Assembly: GCA_905215055.1 (NCBI GenBank) | Contig: CAJMOH010000018.1 | Coordinates: 1-48,921, forward strand | Origin: an uncultured bacterium | GTDB taxonomy: Bacteria; Bacillota; Clostridia; Oscillospirales; Acutalibacteraceae | DNA: 48,921 nucleotides | Direction: 5' to 3' | Shown here: positions 7,406 to 15,321 of the stretch, piece by piece | How the letters are laid out: each line of letters starts with the position of its first letter | Numbering within the stretch: the first letter of the stretch is position 1 | Program-made: the position numbers and the translations under genes | The notes under the pieces: generated by a model | Told to the model about the DNA's origin: nothing | Databases searched by the model: none | What the model saw: the letters and a program-made list of their open reading frames with translations, nothing else

Positions 7406-8731
7406 TTATTTTTTCTCGGACTCTCCGGCTTCCTTGGGCAGCAGCTTGACAACCACGCTTTCAATGCGGTGGTCCTCAATCTTCTCCACATGCAGGGAGA
7501 CGTTTTCCACCTGCATATCCAGCTGCTCCCCGTCCTTGGGGATGGCGTTGAGGCGGGTGACGATCAGGCCGCCCAAAGTGTCGTAGTCGTCGCTTTCCGG
7601 CAAGGGCAGCTCCAGGTCGTCCACCAGGGTGCTGATGGGCGTGGACCCAGCCACCCGCCACAGGTTTTCGCCCAAAGGCTCCACCTCGGGCTGCTCGGCC
7701 TTGTCAAATTCATCATAGATGTTGCCCACGATTTCTTCCAGCAGGTCCTCCATGGTGATGATACCCTCGGTGCCGCCGTATTCGTCCACCACAATGGCAA
7801 TGTGAATTTTTTCCTTCTGCATCTCTTTAAACAGGTTGTCGGCCTTAATGGTTTCCGGCACAAAGTAGGCAGAGCGCAGCAGGGACTTTAAAGGCGTCTT
7901 TTTGCCGGAGTTCCGGTCCAGCAGGTAATCCCGGACATTTAAAATGCCCAGAATGCTGTCCACATTTTCCTCGTAGACGGGAAAACGGCTGCGGCCGCTC
8001 TCCTGAATGGCCTCCATAATCTCCTCGTCGGTAGAGTCGATGTCCAGAGCGTCCATATCGCTGCGGGGCGTCATGGATTCCCGCACGGAGATGTCTCCAA
8101 AATCGAATACGTTTTGAATCCACTCCTGCTCATCCTCGTCAATGGCGCCGCGCTCGCCGCCCAGGTCCACCATCATGCGGATCTCGTCCTCGGTGACGTT
8201 TTCCTCCTCGGCCTCCACCTTCATGTGGAGCAGGCGCAGAACGCCGTTGACAGACACGGACAGCAGCCAGATCACCGGCCGCAGCACCAGGGCCATGCCC
8301 CGAATGACGCCGCAGGCCATCTTTGCCCACTCATAGGACTTTTGCAGGGCAATGCGCTTGGGAACCAGCTCGCCGAATACCAGGGTGAAATAGGACAGGA
8401 TAATGGTGATGATGATGATGGCCACGCTGTTCAGGGCGTTTAGGGGGATCAGCTGGAAGCCCAGGTCGTTGTACAGCCAGCTGGACAGCACTGGGGCAAA
8501 GTTTTCACCGGCAAAGGCGGCGCCCAGATAGCCGGCCAGAGTGATGGCCACCTGAATGGTGGATAGAAAAGCGGAGGAGTCCTCTACCATGCTCAGCAGT
8601 TTTCCGGCGGTTTTGTCGCCCTCCTCTTGCAGTTTTCGCAGCTTGGTGGCGTTTAGGGACACAACGGCCATTTCCGTACCAGCGAAAAAGGCGTTGACCA
8701 GGATCAGGATGACTTGCAGTAAAATTTCCAA
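7406..8731 (-). CDS. CNNM/CorC-HlyC family cation transporter
   Basis: Membrane protein of 441 residues of the hemolysin-C/CorC group, whose characterised members move magnesium or affect magnesium and cobalt efflux. It has the full domain order: DUF21 membrane domain with about four hydrophobic segments (residues 1-190), a pair of CBS domains (about 205-330, starting MTPRSDMDALD) and a C-terminal CorC_HlyC domain (about 345-430). The only start with a plausible ribosome site is TTG at 8731, 12 bases after AAAGGAG. A strong promoter lies 250 bases upstream and the leader between can fold into an attenuator, so expression is probably controlled by ion level. Confidence 0.92.
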   Translation of the reverse strand: MEILLQVILILVNAFFAGTEMAVVSLNATKLRKLQEEGDKTAGKLLSMVEDSSAFLSTIQVAITLAGYLGAAFAGENFAPVLSSWLYNDLGFQLIPLNALNSVAIIIITIILSYFTLVFGELVPKRIALQKSYEWAKMACGVIRGMALVLRPVIWLLSVSVNGVLRLLHMKVEAEEENVTEDEIRMMVDLGGERGAIDEDEQEWIQNVFDFGDISVRESMTPRSDMDALDIDSTDEEIMEAIQESGRSRFPVYEENVDSILGILNVRDYLLDRNSGKKTPLKSLLRSAYFVPETIKADNLFKEMQKEKIHIAIVVDEYGGTEGIITMEDLLEEIVGNIYDEFDKAEQPEVEPLGENLWRVAGSTPISTLVDDLELPLPESDDYDTLGGLIVTRLNAIPKDGEQLDMQVENVSLHVEKIEDHRIESVVVKLLPKEAGESEKK

Positions 8732-8975
8732 AAGATGTACACTCCTTTAATTTTGCGGAACATTTTCATAAATTCTCAGCTGTTTCAAAAGCGAAGCGCC
8801 CTAGTTCCGGGGATAAAAACCGCCAGGAAAGCATAAAAAAGCATAGCCTGCCGCGGCGGTCCGCAGCAAGTTATGCTTGCAATTCTGGCTATTTACCTGA
8901 GAAAAATTGGCGCTGGCAGGGTGACTGTCGCCGTCGTCCATGTCAGTATGTACCTCTCTTTATTGATAAAAGTCT
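8732..8975 (-). promoter_or_regulatory. Attenuator-type leader of the CNNM transporter gene (riboswitch candidate)
   Basis: The leader from the predicted start point to the TTG start is about 240 nt and holds no credible gene. Reading down the minus strand, a possible aptamer region (8975-8881) is followed by three mutually exclusive hairpins: GCAAG-CATAA-CTTGC (8880-8866); CTTGCTGCGG-ACCG-CCGCGGCAGG (8870-8847); and a terminator ACCGCC...GGCGGT followed by TTTTT (8860-8815). Forming the second breaks both the first and the third, which is classic transcription attenuation. I could not match it confidently to the M-box or the yybP-ykoY manganese riboswitch, although a metal sensor would fit the gene. 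Confidence 0.65.
8815..8860 (-). terminator. Intrinsic terminator within the CNNM leader
   Basis: Minus-strand stem ACCGCC/GGCGGT plus AGG/CCT, followed directly by five T residues. It lies 84 bases before the start codon, inside the leader, so it would act as an attenuator. Confidence 0.7.
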
Positions 8976-8981
8976 TACTTC

Positions 8982-9010
8982 ATTATAGCGGTCAATAGGT
9001 GTTTTGTCAA
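8982..9010 (-). promoter_or_regulatory. Sigma-A promoter for the CNNM gene
   Basis: Minus strand TTGACA (9010-9005), 17-nt spacer, TATAAT (8987-8982): perfect consensus. Predicted transcription start near 8975. Confidence 0.88.
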
Positions 9011-9091
9011 CACCCAGTTTTCGCCGGGAAAGTCAGGTCCTTGCGGGCTTCGGGAAAAAGTGCTATAACTGGGAAAAAGGAGATGAGTGCT

Positions 9092-9607
9092 GTGAAACGA
9101 TCGATGCTGTTATGCTTGGCTCTCCTGCTGGCCCTGTGGAGCGCCGCCTGCGGGGAAACAGTCTCCCTGCCAGAGAGCCTGGGAGTGAACGCGTCCCAGG
9201 GCACAGTGCAAGACCATTGGGACGATCACGGGGGCATGAGCGACGGCACAGAGTATTGGGAGATCGTCTTCTCTCCGGAGGACGCCGCGGAATTTGAGGA
9301 ATCCCTTCAAACCGCCCAGGGCTGGCATGCCCTGCCCCTGGACAACGATGTCCGGTACCTTCTCTATGGCACGGAGGGGATGGAGGAAGCCCAGGATGGG
9401 GCCTATATCAGTGTCAATCCCTACCTCACCGGCAAGGACGGCGGCCCCCTGTTCCCCCAGGTGGAGGAGGGCTATTGGTTCTTCTGCGATGATCAGACGG
9501 AAAGCTACACCGCCCAGGGTGTTAGGGAGCGGCCGTCCCAAAACTTCACCGCCGCCGTGTACGACAGCCAAACCAAAACCCTGTACTGCGGGGAATTGGA
9601 CACCTGA
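9092..9607 (+). CDS. Putative small lipoprotein, unknown function
   Basis: A 171-residue secreted protein I do not recognise. It opens with basic residues and a hydrophobic stretch ending in LWSAAC, a somewhat imperfect lipobox that would place Cys at about residue 19. The mature part is acidic, rich in aromatic residues and Gly, with no known motif. GTG 9092 is preferred because AAGGAG lies nine bases before it; ATG 9083 directly abuts that site. A promoter-like TTGCGG-17-TATAAC (9041-9069) would start transcription almost at the ribosome site, so its role is doubtful. It is followed by its own terminator and is divergent from the CNNM promoter. Confidence 0.7.
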   Translation: MKRSMLLCLALLLALWSAACGETVSLPESLGVNASQGTVQDHWDDHGGMSDGTEYWEIVFSPEDAAEFEESLQTAQGWHALPLDNDVRYLLYGTEGMEEAQDGAYISVNPYLTGKDGGPLFPQVEEGYWFFCDDQTESYTAQGVRERPSQNFTAAVYDSQTKTLYCGELDT

Positions 9608-9611
9608 ACGG

Positions 9612-9646
9612 AACGCTCCCGCCGGTTTTCGGAGGGAGCGTTTTTT
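9612..9646 (+). terminator. Intrinsic terminator after the small lipoprotein
   Basis: Stem ACGCTCCC/GGGAGCGT (9613-9620 and 9634-9641), followed by TTTTTT on the plus strand. Confidence 0.85.
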
Positions 9647-9648
9647 GC

Positions 9649-10161
9649 TCAGAAGAGCCCAAAATGCTTTTGCAGCTTTTCCAAAGGCCCCAGGGTGACC
9701 TTCAGCACCAGGCCTGTCAGCAGGCCGGTCAGCACCCCGAAGAGCAGCAGGAAGGGAATATAGAACAGCACGCTGGCGCCGGTGAGAGCGTAGGCCGCGC
9801 ACAGCTGGGCGGCGTTGTGGGCCAGGGCGCCGCACACGCCCACCACGCCCAAAGAGGCCCGGGCTTTTTTCAGCAGCAGCCACATGACCAGGGTGCTGAA
9901 AATCCCTCCGGAAAGGCTCATGATGCCTGCCATGCCGCCGCGGGTCATCAGGGCGAACAGACCCTTGAACACTGCCAAAAACAGAGCGCTGGGCAAGCCC
10001 AGAGTGCCGGCGGCGTACATAGAGGCGATGTTGGAAAGCCCCAGCTTGGCTCCAGGGGGCATCATGGGCAGGGGCGGCAAAAGCCCCTCCAAAAAGGACA
10101 GGGCCAGCGCCAGGGCCGCCAGCAGCCCCGTCAAAGCCACCCGGCCGGGAATCCGTTTCAC
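9649..10161 (-). CDS. Gx transporter family membrane protein
   Basis: A 170-residue protein with about five hydrophobic segments, of the family once named heptaprenyl diphosphate synthase component I (PF07456, ECF-S-like). The signature PPGAKLGLSNIASMYAAGTLG after the first helix and the LMTRGGMAGIMSLSGGIFS segment are typical. Its substrate is not established. GTG 10161 is preceded by GGGAGGGAGCAG. It is the last gene of an apbE / NusG-domain-II / Gx-transporter operon, an arrangement common in Clostridia and linked to flavinylated membrane proteins. Confidence 0.85.
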   Translation of the reverse strand: MKRIPGRVALTGLLAALALALSFLEGLLPPLPMMPPGAKLGLSNIASMYAAGTLGLPSALFLAVFKGLFALMTRGGMAGIMSLSGGIFSTLVMWLLLKKARASLGVVGVCGALAHNAAQLCAAYALTGASVLFYIPFLLLFGVLTGLLTGLVLKVTLGPLEKLQKHFGLF

Positions 10162-10177
10162 AGGCTGCTCCCTCCCT

Positions 10178-10567
10178 TCAGTACACCGTGGCGTCCACGC
10201 CGGAGCCGCTGCCCTCCAGCCGGAGGACCACTCTGGCCGGCAGGCAGATGGCGGATTCCCCCGCCCGGGTCAGCTGTCCTGTTTGGACGCACACCTGGTC
10301 CGGGCAGCCGGAGGCCGTCACCGCCGCGCCCTCCGGCGAAAAGGTAATGGTTACAGCGATCCCGTTTTCCCCGGCAACGGAAAGACTTTCCGGCGCTGTC
10401 AGCTGGGAAAGCTCCCGGCGGGCGATTTCTTTGCCGTTTTGCTCCACAACAGCCACCGTCCCCTGGGGAGACAGGGACAGCAGCAGGTACAGTGCTCCCG
10501 CCAAAAGCAGCAGCCCTCCGCAAAGCAGCATGCCCCTGGGTGAGAGAAACGGTTTGTCCTTCCTCAT
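10178..10567 (-). CDS. NusG domain II-containing membrane-anchored protein
   Basis: A protein of 129 residues with one N-terminal transmembrane helix (about 12-34) and an extracytoplasmic NusG_II domain (PF07009). The family marks are visible: the CPDQVCVQTG motif with two Cys and the downstream ICLPARVVLRLEG. Function unknown; it regularly travels with ApbE and the Gx transporter. ATG 10567 has GAGG eight bases upstream; ATG 10573 would add MA but sits too close to that site. The gap to apbE is ten bases. Confidence 0.85.
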   Translation of the reverse strand: MRKDKPFLSPRGMLLCGGLLLLAGALYLLLSLSPQGTVAVVEQNGKEIARRELSQLTAPESLSVAGENGIAVTITFSPEGAAVTASGCPDQVCVQTGQLTRAGESAICLPARVVLRLEGSGSGVDATVY

Positions 10568-10577
10568 CGCCATTGCC

Positions 10578-11639
10578 TCACAGAGTCCCGGCCAGGGAGT
10601 AGCCCTCCGCTGTCAGGGAAAAGGCACTCGCCAGATTTTCGGTGACGTAGATCTGATGATCCTGGGTGATAAAGACCGCGCCGCTGTCAAACTGCTCCAA
10701 AACGGGAAGGCTGTCCTCCATCCCCAGCACGAAGCAGGCGGTGGACAGGGCGTCGCTGAGCGCTCCGCTGGAGCTCCACACGGTGACGGACAGCAGGCCG
10801 CTTTCCGCGGGATAGCCGGTGTCCGGGTCCAGAATGTGGTGATAGGTGACGCCGTCCTCTGTAAACTGCTTTTCATAGCTGCCCGAGGTGGACAGAAATC
10901 CGCCGGAGAGGGAGAGCACTCCCAGAGAGCCTTCCGTGTCCGGGTTCCGAACGCTGACCTGCCAAAGCTGGCCCCAGGGCTTTTCTCCGTAAAGGCCCAC
11001 GCTGCCCCCCACGGAGACCACGGCCCGGTCCACGCCGCTTTCCTTGTAGGAGGCCACGGCCGCGTCGCAGGCGGCGCCCTTGCCCACCGCGCCCAGATCC
11101 AGGGCGGTGTCCTGGGTCTGGAGGGCGGCGGTGCCGTCATCCAGCAAGGACACGTTTTCCCAGTTTACCGCGGGCAGCAGGCTTTGAATGGTGGAATCCT
11201 GGGGAAGATGGGGGTCCTCGTCAAAGTTCCACAGCCAGCTGATGGGGGCAATGGTGATGTCAAAGGCGCCGCCGCTTGCCTGGCACACCTGGAGAGAGGT
11301 GTTTAAAATATCCCAGGTTTGGGGGTCGATTTCCAGAAACTCCGTGCCGGCCGCCTGGTTTAAGCGGGCCGTGTCGCTGTTCTCCACCCGCCAGGAGATC
11401 AGGTTTTCCAGCTCCGTCACAGCGGAGGAGGCGGCTTGCGCGGCGTCCTCCCGGCCGCTTCCGTACACCGTCTGCTGCACATAGGATCCCATGGCGTAGG
11501 TGGTCAGGGTATAGCCGCCGCCCCCTGTCCGCAGGTTGAGCCACAGGGCGGCTCCCAGCAGGAGAGCGGCTGCCAGCAGCAGGCACAGGGTGAGCCGGCG
11601 GGCGGTCCTTTCAGAAAGGCGGGCAAACCATTGTCTCAT
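10578..11639 (-). CDS. apbE: FAD:protein FMN transferase
   Basis: A 353-residue membrane-anchored enzyme that transfers FMN from FAD to a Thr or Ser of target proteins outside the membrane, such as subunits of ion-pumping redox complexes. One transmembrane helix at about 18-36 is followed by the ApbE domain: AMGSYVQQTV, LDLGAVGKGAACD, the SVGGSVGLYG loop, STSGSYEKQF, HHILDPDTGYP and the DALSTACFVLG motif with the metal-binding Asp/Thr. It starts at ATG 11639, six bases after AAAGGAG, and has its own promoter. No flavin-acceptor protein is visible in the window. Confidence 0.95.
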   Translation of the reverse strand: MRQWFARLSERTARRLTLCLLLAAALLLGAALWLNLRTGGGGYTLTTYAMGSYVQQTVYGSGREDAAQAASSAVTELENLISWRVENSDTARLNQAAGTEFLEIDPQTWDILNTSLQVCQASGGAFDITIAPISWLWNFDEDPHLPQDSTIQSLLPAVNWENVSLLDDGTAALQTQDTALDLGAVGKGAACDAAVASYKESGVDRAVVSVGGSVGLYGEKPWGQLWQVSVRNPDTEGSLGVLSLSGGFLSTSGSYEKQFTEDGVTYHHILDPDTGYPAESGLLSVTVWSSSGALSDALSTACFVLGMEDSLPVLEQFDSGAVFITQDHQIYVTENLASAFSLTAEGYSLAGTL

Positions 11640-11674
11640 GAGTTTCTCCTTTCGCGAGAGCGCGTGATGGGAGT

Positions 11675-11702
11675 ATTATACCACGGCTTTTTTCATTTGC
11701 AA
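11675..11702 (-). promoter_or_regulatory. Promoter of the apbE operon
   Basis: Minus strand TTGCAA (11702-11697), 16-nt spacer, TATAAT (11680-11675), 36 bases before the apbE start. Confidence 0.72.
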
Positions 11703-11747
11703 AGAAAAAGCCGGGAGGGGGAGGGTACATTGCCCTCCCCCTCCCAG
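11702..11747 (-). terminator. Terminator of the cytidylate-kinase-like gene
   Basis: Perfect 13-bp GC stem GGGAGGGGGAGGG/CCCTCCCCCTCCC (11713-11745). On the minus strand it is followed by GGCTTTTTCTTT. Its distal end abuts the -35 box of the apbE promoter. Confidence 0.85.
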
Positions 11748-11791
11748 CCTTCAGGGAATATAGGGGGTCGCTTTTTGCGTTGTAACCGGCG

Positions 11792-12409
11792 TTATTTGTC
11801 CAGCAGCTTGGCCGCGTCGATAATCATGTCGATGGCCTGGTCGATGGTGAACCGGGAGGTGTCGATGGTCAAGTCATAGTTTTGCAGGTCGTCCCACCGG
11901 TTGTTGGAGTAGAAGTTGTAATAGTTGGCCCGCTGCTTATCCTTTTTGGTGACAAAGTCCGGGGCTTTTTTCTCCTCGCAGTAGTTCAGGCCCACAATGC
12001 GCTTGATCCGGGCGGCCTTGTCCGCGTGGACAAACACGTTCAGGCAGTTGGGATGCTCCCGCAGGATGTAGTCGGCGCACCGGCCCACAATGACGCAGGG
12101 ACCCTCCGCCGCGGCCTTTTTGATAATGTCCGACTGAATGATGAACAGCTTGTCGTTGATGGGCATCTCGTTGATGCCCGGCACCCGGGCGCCAAAGGCG
12201 TAGCTGCCCATAACCATGGAGTACAGCAGGCTGCTGGTGGCCTTTTCGTCGGCGTCGGCGAACACCTCCTCCGAAAGCCCGCTCTTCTTGGCGGCCAAGG
12301 CGATCAGCTCCTTGTCATAGAAGGGCAGGTTCAGGCGCTTGGACAATTTTTCTCCCACCTCGTGTCCTCCGCTTCCAAATTGACGGGAAATTGTGATGAC
12401 AGGCAGCAT
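11792..12409 (-). CDS. Cytidylate kinase-like family protein
   Basis: A 205-residue P-loop protein of the cytidylate-kinase-2 family (PF13189), distinct from housekeeping Cmk. The nucleotide loop is SRQFGSGGHEVG near residues 8-19, followed by FYDKELIALAAKKSG and the CVIVGRCADYIL motif near 110; a lid region with EEKKAPDFVTKKDKQR follows. Members are common in gut Clostridia and their true substrate is unproven. Start at ATG 12409, seven bases after TAAGGAGG. Single-gene unit with its own promoter and terminator. Confidence 0.88.
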   Translation of the reverse strand: MLPVITISRQFGSGGHEVGEKLSKRLNLPFYDKELIALAAKKSGLSEEVFADADEKATSSLLYSMVMGSYAFGARVPGINEMPINDKLFIIQSDIIKKAAAEGPCVIVGRCADYILREHPNCLNVFVHADKAARIKRIVGLNYCEEKKAPDFVTKKDKQRANYYNFYSNNRWDDLQNYDLTIDTSRFTIDQAIDMIIDAAKLLDK

Positions 12410-12485
12410 AGTGATTCCTCCTTATCCAAAAAATCTAATATTTTTTGATTGATAATTCATAATTATGGATAATATCCCTAGAATT

Positions 12486-12514
12486 ATGATAGTCTCTTTT
12501 TGGAGAAAAGTCAA
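12486..12514 (-). promoter_or_regulatory. Promoter of the cytidylate-kinase-like gene
   Basis: Minus strand TTGACT (12514-12509), 17-nt spacer, TATCAT (12491-12486); divergent from the two-component promoter 19 bases away. Confidence 0.65.
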
Positions 12515-12532
12515 GAGCAAAACCGGACTGCC

Positions 12533-12561
12533 TTGAAAAAAACACGGGGCTGGACTATACT
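12533..12561 (+). promoter_or_regulatory. Promoter of the two-component operon
   Basis: TTGAAA (12533-12538), 17-nt spacer, TATACT (12556-12561). The leader to the response regulator start is about 130 nt with no feature I recognise. Confidence 0.65.
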
Positions 12562-12698
12562 TGAAGAAGAGAGCGCGAAGGGCATGTGTTTCTTTTCGAA
12601 AAGCTTTCACCGGGACTTCACAGAAGGCTGGTATGATAAGCGTGTGAAAAAGGCCCGGGCCGGCCTGAAAACAGTTTTGGAAAACGGGGTGGATGTAT

Positions 12699-13382
12699 AT
12701 GTACCGCATTTTAGTGGTGGACGACGAGGAGAAGATTCGGGCGCTGATCCGAAAGTACGCGGAGTTTGAGGGAAACCAGGTCACAGAGGCGGAAAACGGC
12801 ATGGAGGCCGTGGAGCTTTGCCGCCGCCGTCCCGACGCCTTTGACATCATCATTATGGACGTGATGATGCCGGAGCTGGACGGCTTTTCCGCCGTGGCGG
12901 AGATCCGCAAAACCTGCAAGACCCCGGTGCTGATGCTCTCTGCCCGAGGCGAGGAGTATGACCGCATTCACGGCTTTGAGCTGGGCGTGGACGACTATGT
13001 GGTCAAGCCCTTTTCCCCCAAGGAGCTGATGATGCGGGTTTCCGCCATCATGAACCGGGTGCGTCCCCAGGAAGAGGCAGGCAAGCGAAGCGTCCTCACC
13101 TTTGAGGGGCTTTCCATCGATTTGGACGCCCGCATTGTCACCGTGGACGGACAGCGGGCGGACCTGTCCCCCAAGGAGTATGACCTGCTGGTGTACATGG
13201 CCCAGAACAAGAACATTGCCCTGACCCGGGAGATGCTGATTACCAACGTGTGGGGCTATGACTTCTACGGCGACGACCGGACCCTGGACACCCACATCAA
13301 GCTGCTGCGCCGGTCCCTGGGACCTTACAGCAGGTTTATTGTCACCTTGCGGGGGGTGGGGTATCGCTTTGAAGGGAAATAA
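12699..13382 (+). CDS. OmpR-family response regulator
   Basis: Transcription factor of 227 residues. The receiver domain (1-118) has the acidic pair Asp8-Asp9, phosphoacceptor Asp54 in IIMDVMMPELDG, Ser in MLSARGEE and Lys in VVKPFSPKEL. The C-terminal winged helix (about 130-225) contains DLSPKEYDLLVYMAQN and VWGYDFYGDDRTLDTHIKLLRRSLG, followed by LRGVGYRFE. Start at ATG 12699, six bases after GGGGTGG; ATG 12693 is directly against that site. Four bases separate it from the kinase gene. Target genes are not apparent. Confidence 0.95.
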   Translation: MYRILVVDDEEKIRALIRKYAEFEGNQVTEAENGMEAVELCRRRPDAFDIIIMDVMMPELDGFSAVAEIRKTCKTPVLMLSARGEEYDRIHGFELGVDDYVVKPFSPKELMMRVSAIMNRVRPQEEAGKRSVLTFEGLSIDLDARIVTVDGQRADLSPKEYDLLVYMAQNKNIALTREMLITNVWGYDFYGDDRTLDTHIKLLRRSLGPYSRFIVTLRGVGYRFEGK

Positions 13383-13386
13383 GCTG

Positions 13387-14886
13387 TTGCGAAAAGGATT
13401 TCGTCCCAGGGGCATTGGCAGCCAGATCCTTCTGGGCTTTGGGGTGCTGATCCTGGTGGTGGGGCTGCTGCTGTGGCTGTTTCAGATTGTGCTGCTGGAC
13501 CCCTTTTACCGGGGGGTGAAAACCGCTGAGATCAAGGCCACCGCCGAATCGGTGGAGCATTGTCTGGAGGACGAGGACATGGATGCCCAGGTGCAGGAGT
13601 TCTGCCTGAACACGGGAATCAACATTGTGGTGACGGACGAGGTGGGCCAGGTGCTTTCCGGCTGGAAGGCCAGCGAGAAAGCCTGCGTGCTGGACGGACT
13701 GTCCCATTCCCGCTCCAATCTGTCAGAGATTTTTAATCAGGTGAATTTGCAGGGGGGCAGGCAGCTTTCCGTGGACCGGTCTCCCTTTGTAAACCAGGAC
13801 GGCTCCCGGGATGAGGTGATTCTCTACATCACCATCACCCGCACGCCCTCGGGCTACAACCGGATGGTGATGCTGGAAAGCGCCATTACCCCGGTGGACT
13901 CCATCAAGGACACCCTGCAAGTGCAGGTGACCACACTGACCGTGGTGATGGCGGTGCTGGGCGTGCTGCTGGCTTTGCTGATTGCCCGGCGCATTTCCCG
14001 GCCCTTGACAGACATCAACGAGGGAGCCAAGGTGCTGGCCAAGGGCGACTATGCCATCCGGTTCCAGGAGCATGGCGCCAGGGAGGTTCGAGAGCTGGCC
14101 CGCACCTTGAATTACGCCGCCGGGGAGCTTTCCAAGGTGGAGGGCCTGCGGCGGGATTTGCTGGCAAACGTCTCCCATGACCTGCGCACGCCCCTGACCA
14201 TGATTAAGGGCTACGGTGAGGTCATGCGGGACCTGCCCGGGGAGAACACCCCGGAAAACGTGCAGATCATCATCGACGAGGCGGAGCGGCTGACCAACCT
14301 GGTCAACGACCTGTTGGACCTGTCCAAGCTGGAGGCCGGAGTTTTGCCTTTGGAAAAGACCCGCTTTAACCTGACCCAGAGCATCAGCGCCATCCTTCAC
14401 CGGTATGACAAGCTGGCGGATTACCGGTTCCCCTTCTACTATGAGGAGGAGGTCTGGGTGGAAGCCGACGAGCTGAAGATCTCCCAGGTGGTGTACAACC
14501 TGGTGAACAACGCCATCACCTATTCGGGAAAGGACAAGACCATCACCCTGCGGCAGACAGTGGAGGAAGGCAAGGTGCGGGTGTCCGTCACCGACACCGG
14601 CGAGGGCATCCCCCAGGACAAGCTGAAGGACATCTGGGAGCGCTACTACAAGGTGGACAAGGAGCACAAGCGCGCACAAATGGGCAGCGGCTTGGGGCTG
14701 TCCATCGTAAAGAATATTTTGGACATGCACGGCGGCGCCTACGGCGTCACCAGCGAGCTGGGCAAGGGCAGCACCTTCTGGTTCGAGCTGCCCACGGCGG
14801 GTGCTCCCGCTGAGCAAGCCGCGCCTGGGGGCGGTGGGCTGACGCTCACGCCTGTGCGGGACGATCCCTCACGTCCGCGTCGTTGA
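13387..14886 (+). CDS. Sensor histidine kinase
   Basis: Membrane kinase of 499 residues, partner of the preceding regulator. Order: transmembrane helix (about 13-37), extracytoplasmic sensor domain (about 38-175), second helix (about 182-204), HAMP, HisKA with His264 in NVSHDLRTPL, and an ATPase domain with N box NLVNNAITYSG, G1 DTGEGIP, G2 GSGLGLSIVK and the final GKGSTFWFELP. TTG 13387 is the only start close to the regulator stop, with AAGGGA upstream. The last 28 or so residues after FELP are Gly/Pro/Arg-rich and run through a palindrome of the repeat family, so the natural C terminus has probably been replaced. Confidence 0.93.
   Translation: MRKGFRPRGIGSQILLGFGVLILVVGLLLWLFQIVLLDPFYRGVKTAEIKATAESVEHCLEDEDMDAQVQEFCLNTGINIVVTDEVGQVLSGWKASEKACVLDGLSHSRSNLSEIFNQVNLQGGRQLSVDRSPFVNQDGSRDEVILYITITRTPSGYNRMVMLESAITPVDSIKDTLQVQVTTLTVVMAVLGVLLALLIARRISRPLTDINEGAKVLAKGDYAIRFQEHGAREVRELARTLNYAAGELSKVEGLRRDLLANVSHDLRTPLTMIKGYGEVMRDLPGENTPENVQIIIDEAERLTNLVNDLLDLSKLEAGVLPLEKTRFNLTQSISAILHRYDKLADYRFPFYYEEEVWVEADELKISQVVYNLVNNAITYSGKDKTITLRQTVEEGKVRVSVTDTGEGIPQDKLKDIWERYYKVDKEHKRAQMGSGLGLSIVKNILDMHGGAYGVTSELGKGSTFWFELPTAGAPAEQAAPGGGGLTLTPVRDDPSRPRR
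14833..14854. repeat. Repeat-family palindrome inside the kinase 3' end
   Basis: GGTGGGCTGACGCTCACGCC followed by TG is, apart from one base, the reverse complement of 3810-3831. It encodes part of the unusual C-terminal tail of the kinase. Confidence 0.7.
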
Positions 14887-14963
14887 CTTTGCTGCGAGCT
14901 TTCCGCCCTTGGGTCGCGCAAGAGGGCAGCTTGCCTGGGGCGGTACGAGGCTTTCGGCCCGGT

Positions 14964-15155
14964 TCACTTTCCTTTTTTTCGGTTTTGGCCCAGAACGCAC
15001 ACCAGGTTTCCCCACAGTCCTGCCAGGGCGGCGATGCCCCAGGGCGCGGCGGGACCCATTTCTCCAAAGACCGAGACTCCCAGACCAAGGATGCCTGCCA
15101 GCATCACGGCCAAGCACAGAAGCTGCGCAAGCTTCCATTTTCTCTGTGCGTTCAT
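14964..15155 (-). CDS. Small two-helix membrane protein, unknown function
   Basis: A 63-residue protein, basic at both ends, with two hydrophobic helices (about 9-30 and 37-56) separated by a Gly/Pro turn (GEMGPAAPWG). It looks like an integral membrane protein with both ends in the cytoplasm. I do not recognise a family. Support for a real gene: GGGAGG eight bases before ATG 15155 and a promoter with 17-nt spacing just upstream. It is convergent with the kinase, 77 bases away, and divergent from mrp. Confidence 0.65.
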   Translation of the reverse strand: MNAQRKWKLAQLLCLAVMLAGILGLGVSVFGEMGPAAPWGIAALAGLWGNLVCVLGQNRKKGK

Positions 15156-15193
15156 GCAAACGCCTCCCTTTCTCCGCGCTTAGCTTTGTCACC

Positions 15194-15222
15194 AGTATAT
15201 CACGGGAAAGGGAGGTTTTCCA
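15194..15222 (-). promoter_or_regulatory. Promoter candidate for the small membrane protein
   Basis: Minus strand TGGAAA (15222-15217), 17-nt spacer, TATACT (15199-15194). Confidence 0.5.
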
Positions 15223-15240
15223 GAGAGGCGGGGTTGCCAC

Positions 15241-15268
15241 TTTACTTTTTTCAAAAAAGGGGTACAAT
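15241..15268 (+). promoter_or_regulatory. Promoter candidate for mrp
   Basis: TTTACT (15241-15246), 16-nt spacer, TACAAT (15263-15268), 54 bases before the start codon. The -35 is weak. Confidence 0.45.
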
Positions 15269-15321
15269 AGAAAAAGAGACTCCGGGAAAAGCTCCCGGAC
15301 CATGAGAAAGGATGAGCAATC

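Noticed and set aside
8732..8975. M-box (magnesium) or yybP-ykoY (manganese) riboswitch
   Set aside because: The gene is a plausible target, but the conserved cores of both classes could not be found in the leader, so only an unclassified attenuator is reported.
12422..12967. Minus-strand frame across the two-component promoter region
   Set aside because: It runs antisense through the response regulator start and both promoters and shows no family features.
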